Positions 1-7,569 of a DNA stretch of 64,000 nt are shown one piece after another. The first letter of the stretch is position 1; each line of letters begins with the position of its first letter. The position numbers and the translations under genes are program-made. Source of the DNA: Rhizobium leguminosarum (GTDB lineage Bacteria > Pseudomonadota > Alphaproteobacteria > Rhizobiales > Rhizobiaceae). Under the pieces are notes generated by a model. It saw only the letters and a list, made by a program, of their open reading frames with translations. It did not search any database and was not told the DNA's origin. The stretch is from contig NZ_JAGIOR010000001.1 of assembly GCF_017876795.1 (NCBI RefSeq), positions 4,738,501-4,802,500 on the forward strand, in the 5' to 3' direction.

Positions 1-66
1 CCGGCAGCGATCTGCCTCGACAATGGTAGCGAATTCATCTCCCGTGACCTCGATCTGTGGGCCTAC
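1..66 (+). pseudogene. IS3-family transposase fragment
   Basis: Frame 1 from the first base reads AAICLDNGSEFISRDLDLWA, which matches the region around the second catalytic Asp (DNGSEF) of IS3-family OrfB integrases. The similarity ends at about base 66, just before the stop codon of the neighbouring minus-strand gene, so it is either a relic or the end of an element lying mostly outside the window. No terminal repeat is visible. The upstream part cannot be judged. Confidence 0.55.
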
Positions 67-73
67 CTACCCC

Positions 74-1184
74 TTAGGCATTTGATGGCTGGGCGGTCAG
101 TGAGAGCTCCTCGACAAGCCCAGCTTCAATCAGCTTCAGGACGATGGGATAGATATCCCAAATCGCCACGCCGATCCTGTTCGACACCTCCAAAAGCGAT
201 GTTCTGCCGTCGAGCTGAGAGATAACGTTCATCATCAGTCTGACGGTTGCGCCTGACGTCTTTGTGGAAATGGTGGGATAGAGGCCCCGCTTTCCAAGCT
301 GCGGCTCGCCGAGAACATTGATCTTGTAATGACGGTCCTGTTCCACCGCTAAAATTGCGCCCTGAACGACTCGAATAGCCCCCGCAAGGCCAGCCGGCGA
401 AATAAGATCCAGATTGTCGAGTGACGTATGATATTCCGGATAAACGCCGTATTTGGATCGCATAATTGAGGCAACTGGCAAATCGACACCGGGAGCGCAA
501 TATTGCCGTTCGTCGCTGCCACGGTCCCACCAAGAATAGCGTTCAAACCCGCCGGCGACATGCTCCAAGGCGTGGAGCGCCGCGCGATCTGCCAGCGTAT
601 TGCCGTCCCTCGACGGCAGGAAGGAATAGGCGCGGTCATCACCTGCGCAGGTGATGTTGAACCCGGCGCGCACTCTTTCTTTCATAATCCCCAGATTGCG
701 ACTGAGATAGCAAATAGAACCAATCGTTTCAGGGATGAATACGACGCGAAATGAATAGGGAAGCCTATCTCGCGAAATTAGCCATTTGACAATCCCGGTT
801 GCAACAACCGGACCAGAAAGTTCATTGTTTGCCATGGAAGGATGACAAATATAGGTGGATAGGAAAACTTCTTCGGCACTATCACCGGCTATGAGGATTT
901 CGCCATAATTCAGGTTGCCAGGGGCGAGCGTAGAGTCAATCAGAACCCGATATTGTCCAGGTTTCAACGACAAGCGCTGATGATGACTGAGGCAAAATCC
1001 CCATCGGCGGGCGTAATAGGACGTAATATAAGGTATGGCATCCGGTTGGTCCGGAAGCGAATAAAGATGCGATTGCAGATCGTCCAAGGACAATTCGCAG
1101 TTCACCGGTTCCGAGTATCCCATCAGATGGAGATTGTTGGCCTTGAAATCGACGATACGATTGCCGTCCGAATCTTCGATGTAA
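74..1184 (-). pseudogene. DUF4910 aminopeptidase-like protein, 3' part (split by IS5 element)
   Basis: This is the larger, C-terminal part of a gene whose 5' part lies at 2117-2379. It carries hallmarks of the DUF4910/DUF2172 zinc aminopeptidase-like family: YICHPSMANNELSG, GSDERQYCAPGVDLP and YPEYHTSLDNLD, followed by a C-terminal winged-helix-like segment. The first ATG after the insertion is at 1123, but the homologous frame (YIEDSDGNRIVDFKANNLHL) is open right up to the insertion site at 1184. Deleting the element and one TAA copy joins EVREA to YIEDSD in frame, so the gene was intact until recently. Family members recur in surface-polysaccharide loci; the substrate here is unknown. It is the last gene of the minus-strand operon that begins at 10042. 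A truncated product from the internal ATG would lack the N-terminal domain. Confidence 0.85.
1182..1184. repeat. Target-site duplication TAA, left copy of IS5 element
   Basis: TAA directly precedes the terminal repeat at 1185 and is repeated at 2117-2119 after the other end. The right copy supplies the first two bases of the TAG stop that now ends the 5' gene fragment. Confidence 0.85.
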
Positions 1185-2116
1185 GAGCCTGACTCGAAAA
1201 GGTTTCAACGATATCCGTACCTTGCCAAGCGTCGTGTCAGGACCCGGATGTGGGCGATAGTGACCCAGGCCTCGGCTGAGGCGACGGACTTTTCCCAATC
1301 CTTCGCCAATCGTCGGCATCTGCCAAGCCATGCGAAGGTGCGCTCCACTACCCAGCGACGCGGCAGAACCTCGAAGCCCTTGGCCTTGTCGGTCCGCTTG
1401 ACGATCTGGAGAGTGAACGCAGCGATCTTTTGCAGTGCGCCCCTCAGCTTCGGTCCGGCATAACCACCATCGGCGAAGATATGTCTCAGCCACGGCCAGC
1501 GCTTGAGAATGGTTTTGAGAACCGCAGGCGCGCCGTCGCGATCCTGAATATCGGCGCTGTGAACCATGAGGCCGACCATCAGTCCGAGCGTGTCGACGAC
1601 GATATGACGCTTGCGTCCCTTTATCTTCTTGCCCGCGTCATAGCCCGAAATTCCGCCGCTTTCCGTGGTTTTCACGCTTTGACTGTCGATCACGCCCGCA
1701 GACGGCGAGGCTTCCCGACCTTCCAAGTCACGCGCCTCCATCACAAGATGATGGTTGATCCGACCCCATAACCCTGTCGCTCGCCATTCATAGAAATAGG
1801 ACTGCACAGTTGTAAAAGGTGGAAAATCTCTGGGCATCATCCGCCACTGGCACCCCGTCGTGGCGATGTAAAGCAACGCATTCACGACCTCGCGAAGATC
1901 GGTACTGCGCGGCCTGCCCAACCGCCTCGGTCCAGGCAGGCAAGGCGAGATCAATCCCCACTCCCGGTCCGTCAGATCGCTTGCATACCGCACTGTGCGT
2001 CGGGCATATTGCCGACGGGTGAAATCAGTCCAGCCCATTGTGGTCTCCGTTCGTCCTAAGCAAACAAACAGAATCACAACTGGCTGATTTCACTCAACTC
2101 TTTTTCGGTCAGGCTC
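1185..2116 (-). mobile_element. IS5-family insertion sequence (932 bp)
   Basis: Both ends carry imperfect terminal inverted repeats: GAGCCTGACTCGAAAAGG reading in at 1185, and GAGCCTGACCGAAAAAGA reading in from 2116 on the minus strand. The flanks carry a 3-bp target duplication TAA at 1182-1184 and 2117-2119, the size expected of the IS1031/IS427 side of the IS5 family. A single long transposase frame fills the element on the minus strand. Excision of the element plus one TAA restores the interrupted DUF4910 frame, which proves the boundaries. Confidence 0.93.
1205..2038 (-). CDS. IS5-family DDE transposase
   Basis: This 277-residue single-frame transposase mobilises the surrounding element. 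It has the N-terminal DUF4096-type region (YASDLTDREWGLISPCLP) and the catalytic domain with GVIDSQSVKT (first Asp), FADGGYAGPKL (second Asp) and WVVERTFAWLGRCRRL (Glu region, Y-(2)-R-(3)-E-(6)-K-like). The frame is open upstream to 2077, but the ATG at 2038 (MGWTDFTRRQ) matches the usual family start. There is no frameshift between two half-ORFs as in many IS427 members, and the frame looks intact, so the element may be active. Confidence 0.92.
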   Translation of the reverse strand: MGWTDFTRRQYARRTVRYASDLTDREWGLISPCLPGPRRLGRPRSTDLREVVNALLYIATTGCQWRMMPRDFPPFTTVQSYFYEWRATGLWGRINHHLVMEARDLEGREASPSAGVIDSQSVKTTESGGISGYDAGKKIKGRKRHIVVDTLGLMVGLMVHSADIQDRDGAPAVLKTILKRWPWLRHIFADGGYAGPKLRGALQKIAAFTLQIVKRTDKAKGFEVLPRRWVVERTFAWLGRCRRLAKDWEKSVASAEAWVTIAHIRVLTRRLARYGYR

Positions 2117-2379
2117 TAAGCCTCTCGAACTTCCCATTCGTCCGGTACGACCCAATCGAAGACCTGGGTGCCTGAAGGAACGGCATGGGTCGTCAACCCA
2201 GGCATTTCCCGCTTCAATATCGCAAGCGTTTGCCTCACGCCGGGTCCAGTAAGCGACCGGTTGATCGGAAATAGCTCGCAAGCCAGATCGTAGGCAGCCT
2301 GGCCCGATTCGTACGCCGCGCCGGAATTCATTGTTTCAGCTATTCTCTCAAGCCAACCGCCACGCGCGCCATCAGACAT
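2117..2379 (-). pseudogene. DUF4910 aminopeptidase-like protein, 5' part (split by IS5 element)
   Basis: This fragment encodes the first 86 residues (MSDGARGGWL...DEWEVREA) of the split gene and then runs into a TAG stop formed at the target duplication/IS junction. The segment AYDLACELFPINRSLTGPGV is the typical N-terminal motif of DUF4910/DUF2172 proteins. GGGGGAATGAG precedes the ATG at 2379 as a plausible ribosome site. The gene lies 63 bp downstream of the 576-residue protein and belongs to the same minus-strand operon. Confidence 0.82.
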
Positions 2380-2442
2380 TTCTCATTCCCCCAAACATGA
2401 ACCTGACGAAGTCCTCCTTAGACGTCTTCACGCCAAGAATCC

Positions 2443-4173
2443 TCAAATGTTTCCACGAGGAAACCTCGTCTCATTCTCGTACCAACGAAGATGCTGCTCC
2501 GCCAACGTCTGATAATGGACCGGATCGGCGCAGGACCTGATTTGCCCAATGACAAAATCCGTATCGCCGACTTGCGAATACCGAGCATCGAGGGCGGTAT
2601 AGTCGACAACAGGAAACTCCCGAACAACCAAGCCGGGGATCCCGCGCCCGATCCCTTCCAAAAGCGCGGTCGAGCCCAGCGAGATGGATGAGAATATCAT
2701 GTTTGGGAGATCTAGCTCCTTTGTCGTCTGCTCGGTGAAGCGAAAACGATGGCCGATCGGGAAAAACTGTTCAAGCCAGTCGGCCTCTTCCCAGTAGGCC
2801 TTCGGCTTAACAAGAACCTGAAATTTGTCCGGCAAGCCGCTGAGCGCTCCGAAAAATTTCCGCAACGCGGCTTTGTGCGCCCGACAATCCAGCGTCGGCA
2901 TTCGGTTGAGCCGGTGCGCGCCAGCAAAAACGACTATGTGAACGGGCTCGTCCGACGCGTAGGCGCGGGCGCTTGAGGCCTCAGAGAGCATAAAGCTCGA
3001 GTCGATATTTACGATTTCAGAGGTGAGCGCTCTGGACCACATCTGCTTGGCGCTCGCCGTGACAGCGGTCACACCGGCTAATGCATCGTGTTTTTGAAAG
3101 GGAACATGACCAGCATTGGAAGAGTGCGGCCACAAACGGATATCTCCGCCAGCGGCGGCCACGGCGTGGCTTATAAGCGCGCCTTCGAAAAATAAATGAT
3201 CGCAGACATGGGCCTCGCGAGCCTTGGAGGCGGCTACGGCTTTGTTGGCATTCTCCCACGCCGCCTTCGACAGCCGTCCCACAAATGTCAGAAAGGCATC
3301 GGTGAGTTTGGGAGGGGGATTGGAGGGAGCGAAGATTGAAAATGCCTTGCAGGCCGAGACAAGATCGAACGACACATTGATGGAAGGCGGGTTGTCAACT
3401 TCGCTCCATAGATGGATATCCGCTGCCGCCGCCGATGCCGGGTCACGCACGGTCCCGACGAGAGCGGCCCGCCCAATCGTACTACGCACCTTGCCGGGAT
3501 CGCGCATTCCATCCGGCTCGAAAACCTTATCGAACGTTGTCGTGGGGATTTTGGCGTCCACGCGCGAGTGCCACCAGGCGAGGTTTGCGACAAAATTCAG
3601 TTCGCCTTTTCCGCCGGAAAACCGGTTCGACAGCTTTTGAGACCTTGCGAGCAGAAAACTTCTGGCACCGCGCCGCCTCAGTTCCGCGACCAGAAGGAAG
3701 GGCTCAAGTTCATTGTATGCCCAGTGATTGAGACACGTTACCTGCCCGGAGTCGATGGGGACAATAATAAGCTTCTCGCCAAACTTCTTATGAAGAAACC
3801 GTGCGAGATGACGCATCGGCAAGATAACACTGATTTCGGTCCAAACGGCAAAAAACCATGCAGCCTCCAGGGCCGCAGCCTCGGTCGGTGAATTTGGTGC
3901 CATTGCCCGAGCGAGACGCCGGCATATTCTGCCCGATAACGCCAATGACAGCCGTATACATTTGGAAAGATCAAAGGCGCCAAGAGAGTAGTCGCCTTCG
4001 TCGCTCAATATATCAATAGTTTTCCTATCTATAACAACAGATGAATTAAGCAAGCGCTCACGGAATCGCGCATTATTTGCAATGATAATATCCGAAAAAG
4101 ACGTATTATTTAGGTGAGCATCAAATCGTCGACGTCGGAAAAAGTCAGCTATCATAGATAAACTGGCAATCAT
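2443..4173 (-). CDS. Unrecognised 576-residue protein, possibly GT-B-like
   Basis: I do not recognise the family with confidence. The C-terminal third carries a pattern seen in GT-B-type and capsule-type glycosyltransferases: ISLGSTALLEGIGRGIPGLV (Ser/Thr then Glu and Gly-Ile-Pro), and a middle segment DIRLWPHSSNAGHVPF that could belong to the same fold. No signal peptide or clear membrane span is visible. The frame is open to 4248, but the ATG at 4173 (MIASLSMIADFF) is preceded by GATGAGAAGA, a better ribosome site. It sits between the methyltransferase and the DUF4910 gene in the acyl-sugar operon, so a role in building or transferring the product is likely; this is inference. Confidence 0.6.
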   Translation of the reverse strand: MIASLSMIADFFRRRRFDAHLNNTSFSDIIIANNARFRERLLNSSVVIDRKTIDILSDEGDYSLGAFDLSKCIRLSLALSGRICRRLARAMAPNSPTEAAALEAAWFFAVWTEISVILPMRHLARFLHKKFGEKLIIVPIDSGQVTCLNHWAYNELEPFLLVAELRRRGARSFLLARSQKLSNRFSGGKGELNFVANLAWWHSRVDAKIPTTTFDKVFEPDGMRDPGKVRSTIGRAALVGTVRDPASAAAADIHLWSEVDNPPSINVSFDLVSACKAFSIFAPSNPPPKLTDAFLTFVGRLSKAAWENANKAVAASKAREAHVCDHLFFEGALISHAVAAAGGDIRLWPHSSNAGHVPFQKHDALAGVTAVTASAKQMWSRALTSEIVNIDSSFMLSEASSARAYASDEPVHIVVFAGAHRLNRMPTLDCRAHKAALRKFFGALSGLPDKFQVLVKPKAYWEEADWLEQFFPIGHRFRFTEQTTKELDLPNMIFSSISLGSTALLEGIGRGIPGLVVREFPVVDYTALDARYSQVGDTDFVIGQIRSCADPVHYQTLAEQHLRWYENETRFPRGNI

Positions 4174-4289
4174 ATTCTTCTCATCTTCTCTAACGGCGCA
4201 ATGGCCCGGCATTGCAACTTTTGCAAAAGCCCACGTTGCCGATGGCACCGACCAATCGTCTCCTGGTCGACTTTTCTCATCCGGCTAGA

Positions 4290-4994
4290 TCAAACCTTTC
4301 GCTGCGCACAAAAGACGTGCCAATGATAGGGCAATCCAAACCACTCCATGTCGAGATCAGCATGGCAGAAGTTTTCAAATTTCGGTTCAAAAGACTCGAC
4401 CAGATCGGCACGGTCTTCGATACAGCGCATGATTTCGCCATTGCGCATACCGAAATAGTCGTTCGCAATGATTCGATAGCCGGTTGCGTCACTCGCCTTC
4501 GAGTCTTGAAAAATGAAGTTGGTTTTCTTTGGAAGAGACGCAACGATCCAGCCGCCGGGTTTCAAGACCCTTGCCATCTCCGCGACGTGGGCACCAAACC
4601 TCGGGCCGCTAAACGACATGTAATAGCAGCTGTTCCACGTCAGCAGACGGTCGAAAAACGAATCCTCGTATGGCAGGGAACCCGCATGACCGGCGCGGAT
4701 GTCTACTTTCACGTCGTAGGCTTCCATCCGTCTGCGTAGCGTGCTGCAAATTGCGTCGCTGACTTCGACTGCGCAGACATTGAAGCCTAGTCCGCTGAGG
4801 AATGGCAGATGCCTGCCGTCGCCGCAGCCCATATCCAAAATGGAAAGGTTTGCGTGATCGCGCGGCATCGTCAGCGCAGGAAACGTCCCCTTGAATATCC
4901 TTATCACGCCTTCCGCGGGGTAGGCGATCTGACTACCGCCCGAATAAAGCTCACCCCAGGCTTTTTTTGAATCATAGCCCATTCCAACCCCCAT
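4290..4994 (-). CDS. Class I SAM-dependent methyltransferase
   Basis: The 234-residue protein has the class I methyltransferase motifs: motif I ILDMGCGDGRHLPFL (SAM binding), acidic end of strand 2 CAVEVSD, motif II/III region DRLLTWNSCYYM, and ARVLKPGGWIVASLP. The substrate cannot be read from the sequence. By context it may methylate the acyl group or sugar made by the operon. Two ATGs are possible: 4994 (MGVGMGYD) and 4982 (MGYDSKKAW), the second with GGGGGTTGG in front of it. It lies 60 bp after the AAC(3)-like gene. Confidence 0.85.
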   Translation of the reverse strand: MGVGMGYDSKKAWGELYSGGSQIAYPAEGVIRIFKGTFPALTMPRDHANLSILDMGCGDGRHLPFLSGLGFNVCAVEVSDAICSTLRRRMEAYDVKVDIRAGHAGSLPYEDSFFDRLLTWNSCYYMSFSGPRFGAHVAEMARVLKPGGWIVASLPKKTNFIFQDSKASDATGYRIIANDYFGMRNGEIMRCIEDRADLVESFEPKFENFCHADLDMEWFGLPYHWHVFCAQRKV

Positions 4995-5054
4995 TCATAT
5001 GAATCTCGCACGACTGCCCCGTCGCTGCACTGTCCAGGATCGACGCCATTATTT

Positions 5055-5840
5055 TCAAACGACCGGCTTCTCGTGCCGAGCGGTCAATATGTAGGGATTC
5101 CTCTCGAGAAAATCGCCGAGAAAATCGCGTGCCTTTCGACATGATTGCGCAACAATCTGTCCGCGTCCGAGCGGCACGATCTTTGACAGGCCGGCGGCGA
5201 CCGATGCCTTGTGATAATGTTCAAATTTTGGAACGGCATTTGGATCGGCAAGTGAGCGGCCAGTGTAGACGATTTTCGCAGCGCGCGGCCTGCCATGGTC
5301 GATAATCGTTCCCATCATCGGGATATCTGAGCGATAGGCGACGCCCAGCTCGCGTTCCACCCAATGCAGATAGGTAGAGCCGCTGTCGAGATTCAGATTG
5401 CATATGGTGGCATCGGCCTCGTACAGCCGTGCCCAGATACTCCGGGGACCAAAGCAGATCGGGTCGATATCGCGCGTTAGGCTGTCAGCTAAACCGCCCA
5501 GGGCCACAACGGAAAGCATCGGGTCCGCGGAACGGCAGCCCCTTTCATTTGCGATCAGCCAGTTGCCCAACCCAGAGGTCGTTGAGACGCTGTTCTGAAG
5601 ATCGAAAATGCCATCATGTTTATCGGAGCTGAACGAATAGGTGAAAACAGGCAAAACAAGGGTCCCGTCCGGTCCAAGTACGGACTCGAACGCGGCAAGC
5701 ATGACACCGATAAGCTCGGACATGTTCGCGGCGCCGGCTACCGGGCCGAAAAACGCTATATTGGCATGGCTGAAAACAGTCATTCCTGCGGTCAGCCCCG
5801 CAGAGCGCAGGGCTTCAACAATATCGCCCTTGGTAATCAT
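5055..5840 (-). CDS. AAC(3)-family N-acyltransferase (probable sugar acyltransferase)
   Basis: The 261-residue protein belongs to the aminoglycoside 3-N-acetyltransferase fold family: MITKGDIVEALRSAGLTAGM at the N-terminus, a GTLVLPVFTYSF strand, and the active-site segment STYLHWVERELGVAYR with the family His-x-x-Glu. Members in polysaccharide loci acylate amino sugars rather than antibiotics. Its start overlaps the end of the acyl carrier protein gene by 4 bases (ATGA), which implies translational coupling and suggests that the ACP delivers its acyl donor. Antibiotic resistance should not be inferred from family membership alone. Confidence 0.85.
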   Translation of the reverse strand: MITKGDIVEALRSAGLTAGMTVFSHANIAFFGPVAGAANMSELIGVMLAAFESVLGPDGTLVLPVFTYSFSSDKHDGIFDLQNSVSTTSGLGNWLIANERGCRSADPMLSVVALGGLADSLTRDIDPICFGPRSIWARLYEADATICNLNLDSGSTYLHWVERELGVAYRSDIPMMGTIIDHGRPRAAKIVYTGRSLADPNAVPKFEHYHKASVAAGLSKIVPLGRGQIVAQSCRKARDFLGDFLERNPYILTARHEKPVV

Positions 5841-6094
5841 GCCGCGCTTTTCAAGCTCTCAACGACCTCGCCCAAACCTCGAATAGTTTGAAGGCGTCGA
5901 TCCTGAAATGCCTCGGGCGTAAATGTGAAGCCGAATTGCGCCTCCGCTTCGAGTAATAGATTCATGAGCGCCATGGAATCGAGACGCCCCGAGGTAAAGA
6001 GATTTTCACCGAGCTTTGCTTCTCTACCGAGCCCAGAAAAGCTCGGATCGATTTGCTCAACGAAGGCACATGCCCAGTCGGTCAGGTCTGTCAC
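5837..6094 (-). CDS. Acyl carrier protein
   Basis: The 85-residue acidic protein has the phosphopantetheine attachment motif GRLDSMAL, with Ser40 as the predicted attachment site, followed by the usual helix (LMNLLLEAEAQFGFTFTPE). It is distinct from housekeeping AcpP, whose motif is DSLD. It lies 14 bp downstream of the cyclase-family gene and overlaps the acyltransferase gene by 4 bases. With the AMP-ligase of the same operon, it is the likely carrier on which a dedicated acyl group is loaded and handed to the AAC(3)-like enzyme. Confidence 0.88.
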   Translation of the reverse strand: MTDLTDWACAFVEQIDPSFSGLGREAKLGENLFTSGRLDSMALMNLLLEAEAQFGFTFTPEAFQDRRLQTIRGLGEVVESLKSAA

Positions 6095-6108
6095 TGTTGG
6101 AACCCTTA

Positions 6109-6765
6109 CTATTCGACAATGGCAATAGCGCGCACGGGGGCGCCATCGCCTTCTTCAATCTTGAGCGGCAATGCCGACAAGATGAAGTCTTTGGCAGGAA
6201 TTTGAGACAAGTTGACGAGATATTCAAGAATGGCGACCCCTGCTCGCAACAGGATCGTATGATTGGGAGAGTCGCGGTCGCTGCCACGGCCGTTGCGCGG
6301 GTCATCGGGCATAGGTGCGTCGAGGCCCACCAGACGAATGCCGTTTTCAACCATCCACTCGCAGGCCTGCTCGCTCAGATAGGGGTGGTCAGTGTAATAT
6401 TTCAAGCTATCCAGACGCCGCTCCCAGTCATAGCGAAACAGAATACGCGGTGGGAAATCCCTTCCGATACGTTCGACGAGCATTTCCCGGGTGATTTCGG
6501 TCTTGTCAGGAAGATCCGTAAAGTCCAGCACCCGAGCCGGGCCATAATAGATATCGAGGTCGGTATTTTCGATCGTCGCGCCTTTGGGCACAAAATGGCG
6601 GGGCGCATCTACATGCGTGCCGGTGTGCGTTCCCAAAACGATCTTGCGCGTTTCCCGCCCTTCAACTTCGAAACGTCCCAATTGGGTAATTTCCACAACG
6701 GGATGCCAGTGTACGGGGAAAGTCATTATCCCTTCCCGCAGAGTCATAGTCAGGTCAATAATCAT
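6109..6765 (-). CDS. Cyclase-family (kynurenine formamidase-like) metal hydrolase
   Basis: The 218-residue protein has the signature HTGTHVDAPRHF of the cyclase/kynurenine formamidase family (PF04199), whose His and Asp residues bind a divalent metal. Family members hydrolyse amides or lactones or act as isomerase/dehydratase-like enzymes. Tryptophan catabolism is not suggested by the context, since there is no kynurenine gene nearby. The start overlaps the VOC gene by 4 bases (ATGA). In this operon it may process the acyl precursor, for example by opening a lactone; that is inference. Confidence 0.85.
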   Translation of the reverse strand: MIIDLTMTLREGIMTFPVHWHPVVEITQLGRFEVEGRETRKIVLGTHTGTHVDAPRHFVPKGATIENTDLDIYYGPARVLDFTDLPDKTEITREMLVERIGRDFPPRILFRYDWERRLDSLKYYTDHPYLSEQACEWMVENGIRLVGLDAPMPDDPRNGRGSDRDSPNHTILLRAGVAILEYLVNLSQIPAKDFILSALPLKIEEGDGAPVRAIAIVE

Positions 6766-7568
6766 GCGATTGGCTCCACCAACTCAATAACCGGTCCATG
6801 GTCAGACCGGACAAGCGTTATTTTCAAGGATCTATCGTTCACCATAAGCGCGAAGGATTCACTATCCCCCCGCGGCGTGGATAGCATGGGAAGATGAGGA
6901 TGTCCGGAGCCCCGCGCGACAAGCGCGACGCACGGGCTGCCGGCCGCGTCCAGAGGTGAACGCAATAGCCAGTTCGGATGATCGCAGTACTCAATCGGCA
7001 AGAGCCTAGCCTGCAGGGCTGGAATTGGACTCAACAACGACCACAGGCCGCATGCCGCGTCGGGACGAAAACGCAGCGATGAAAGAAGCTCTTTTGACAC
7101 ATCGACATTGAGGCTCGGCATAAGACATGCGAACAGGCCGGATGCTTCGCGTGCACTGAACCAGACGAATGTCAGCATAAGCTCCGGGTCGTGAAAGACT
7201 TCAAGCGGAGCATTTAGCGTAACCCCTAGCCGTCTCCAAGCCTCCTGGGTCAGCGGCAAGCAGTCAGGAGTAAGAGTTTGCCATCCCTGAAGAGGCTCGG
7301 GGGACTGAAAAACCGGAATGAGGTCTGCTGATTGCATTCCCCCTGTGTACCCATGGTCCAGAAGTTCAATGGCCATCCCGCCCGGAGCGCCAAGTGAGCG
7401 GATATGATGCCTTGGCTGGTAACGCTCGAGGAGCGCGAACTTGGCCGGGTGGTTTTCGAGATCGGGTTCGTCAAACCGCGTGGTATAACCGAGCATGGCA
7501 AGACGCGCGGTGGAACGCTCAATATCCGGAGTATTCAGTGCGATGTGGCTAAGGCCCAGGATAAGCAT
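6762..7568 (-). CDS. VOC (glyoxalase/dioxygenase-fold) protein
   Basis: The protein begins MLILGLSHIALNTPDIERST, a standard vicinal-oxygen-chelate N-terminus with the first metal-ligand His, and continues to GGMAIELLDHG, which carries the acidic ligand. The C-terminal half (GSGHPHLPMLSTPRGD) could form a second module. Such proteins are epimerases, isomerases or lyases acting on small acids or acyl thioesters. The frame is open to 7652, but the ATG at 7568 lies one base after the ligase stop and fits the family start. It is tightly coupled to both neighbours. Confidence 0.8.
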   Translation of the reverse strand: MLILGLSHIALNTPDIERSTARLAMLGYTTRFDEPDLENHPAKFALLERYQPRHHIRSLGAPGGMAIELLDHGYTGGMQSADLIPVFQSPEPLQGWQTLTPDCLPLTQEAWRRLGVTLNAPLEVFHDPELMLTFVWFSAREASGLFACLMPSLNVDVSKELLSSLRFRPDAACGLWSLLSPIPALQARLLPIEYCDHPNWLLRSPLDAAGSPCVALVARGSGHPHLPMLSTPRGDSESFALMVNDRSLKITLVRSDHGPVIELVEPIA

Positions 7569-7569
7569 C

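Noticed and set aside
5055..5840. Aminoglycoside resistance gene
   Set aside because: Family fold matches AAC(3), but operon context with an acyl carrier protein and polysaccharide genes favours sugar acylation; resistance is not supported.
6109..6765. Kynurenine formamidase of tryptophan degradation
   Set aside because: Only the general HTGTHVDAPRHF family motif is present; no kynurenine pathway genes are nearby and the gene is coupled to an acyl-ACP operon.
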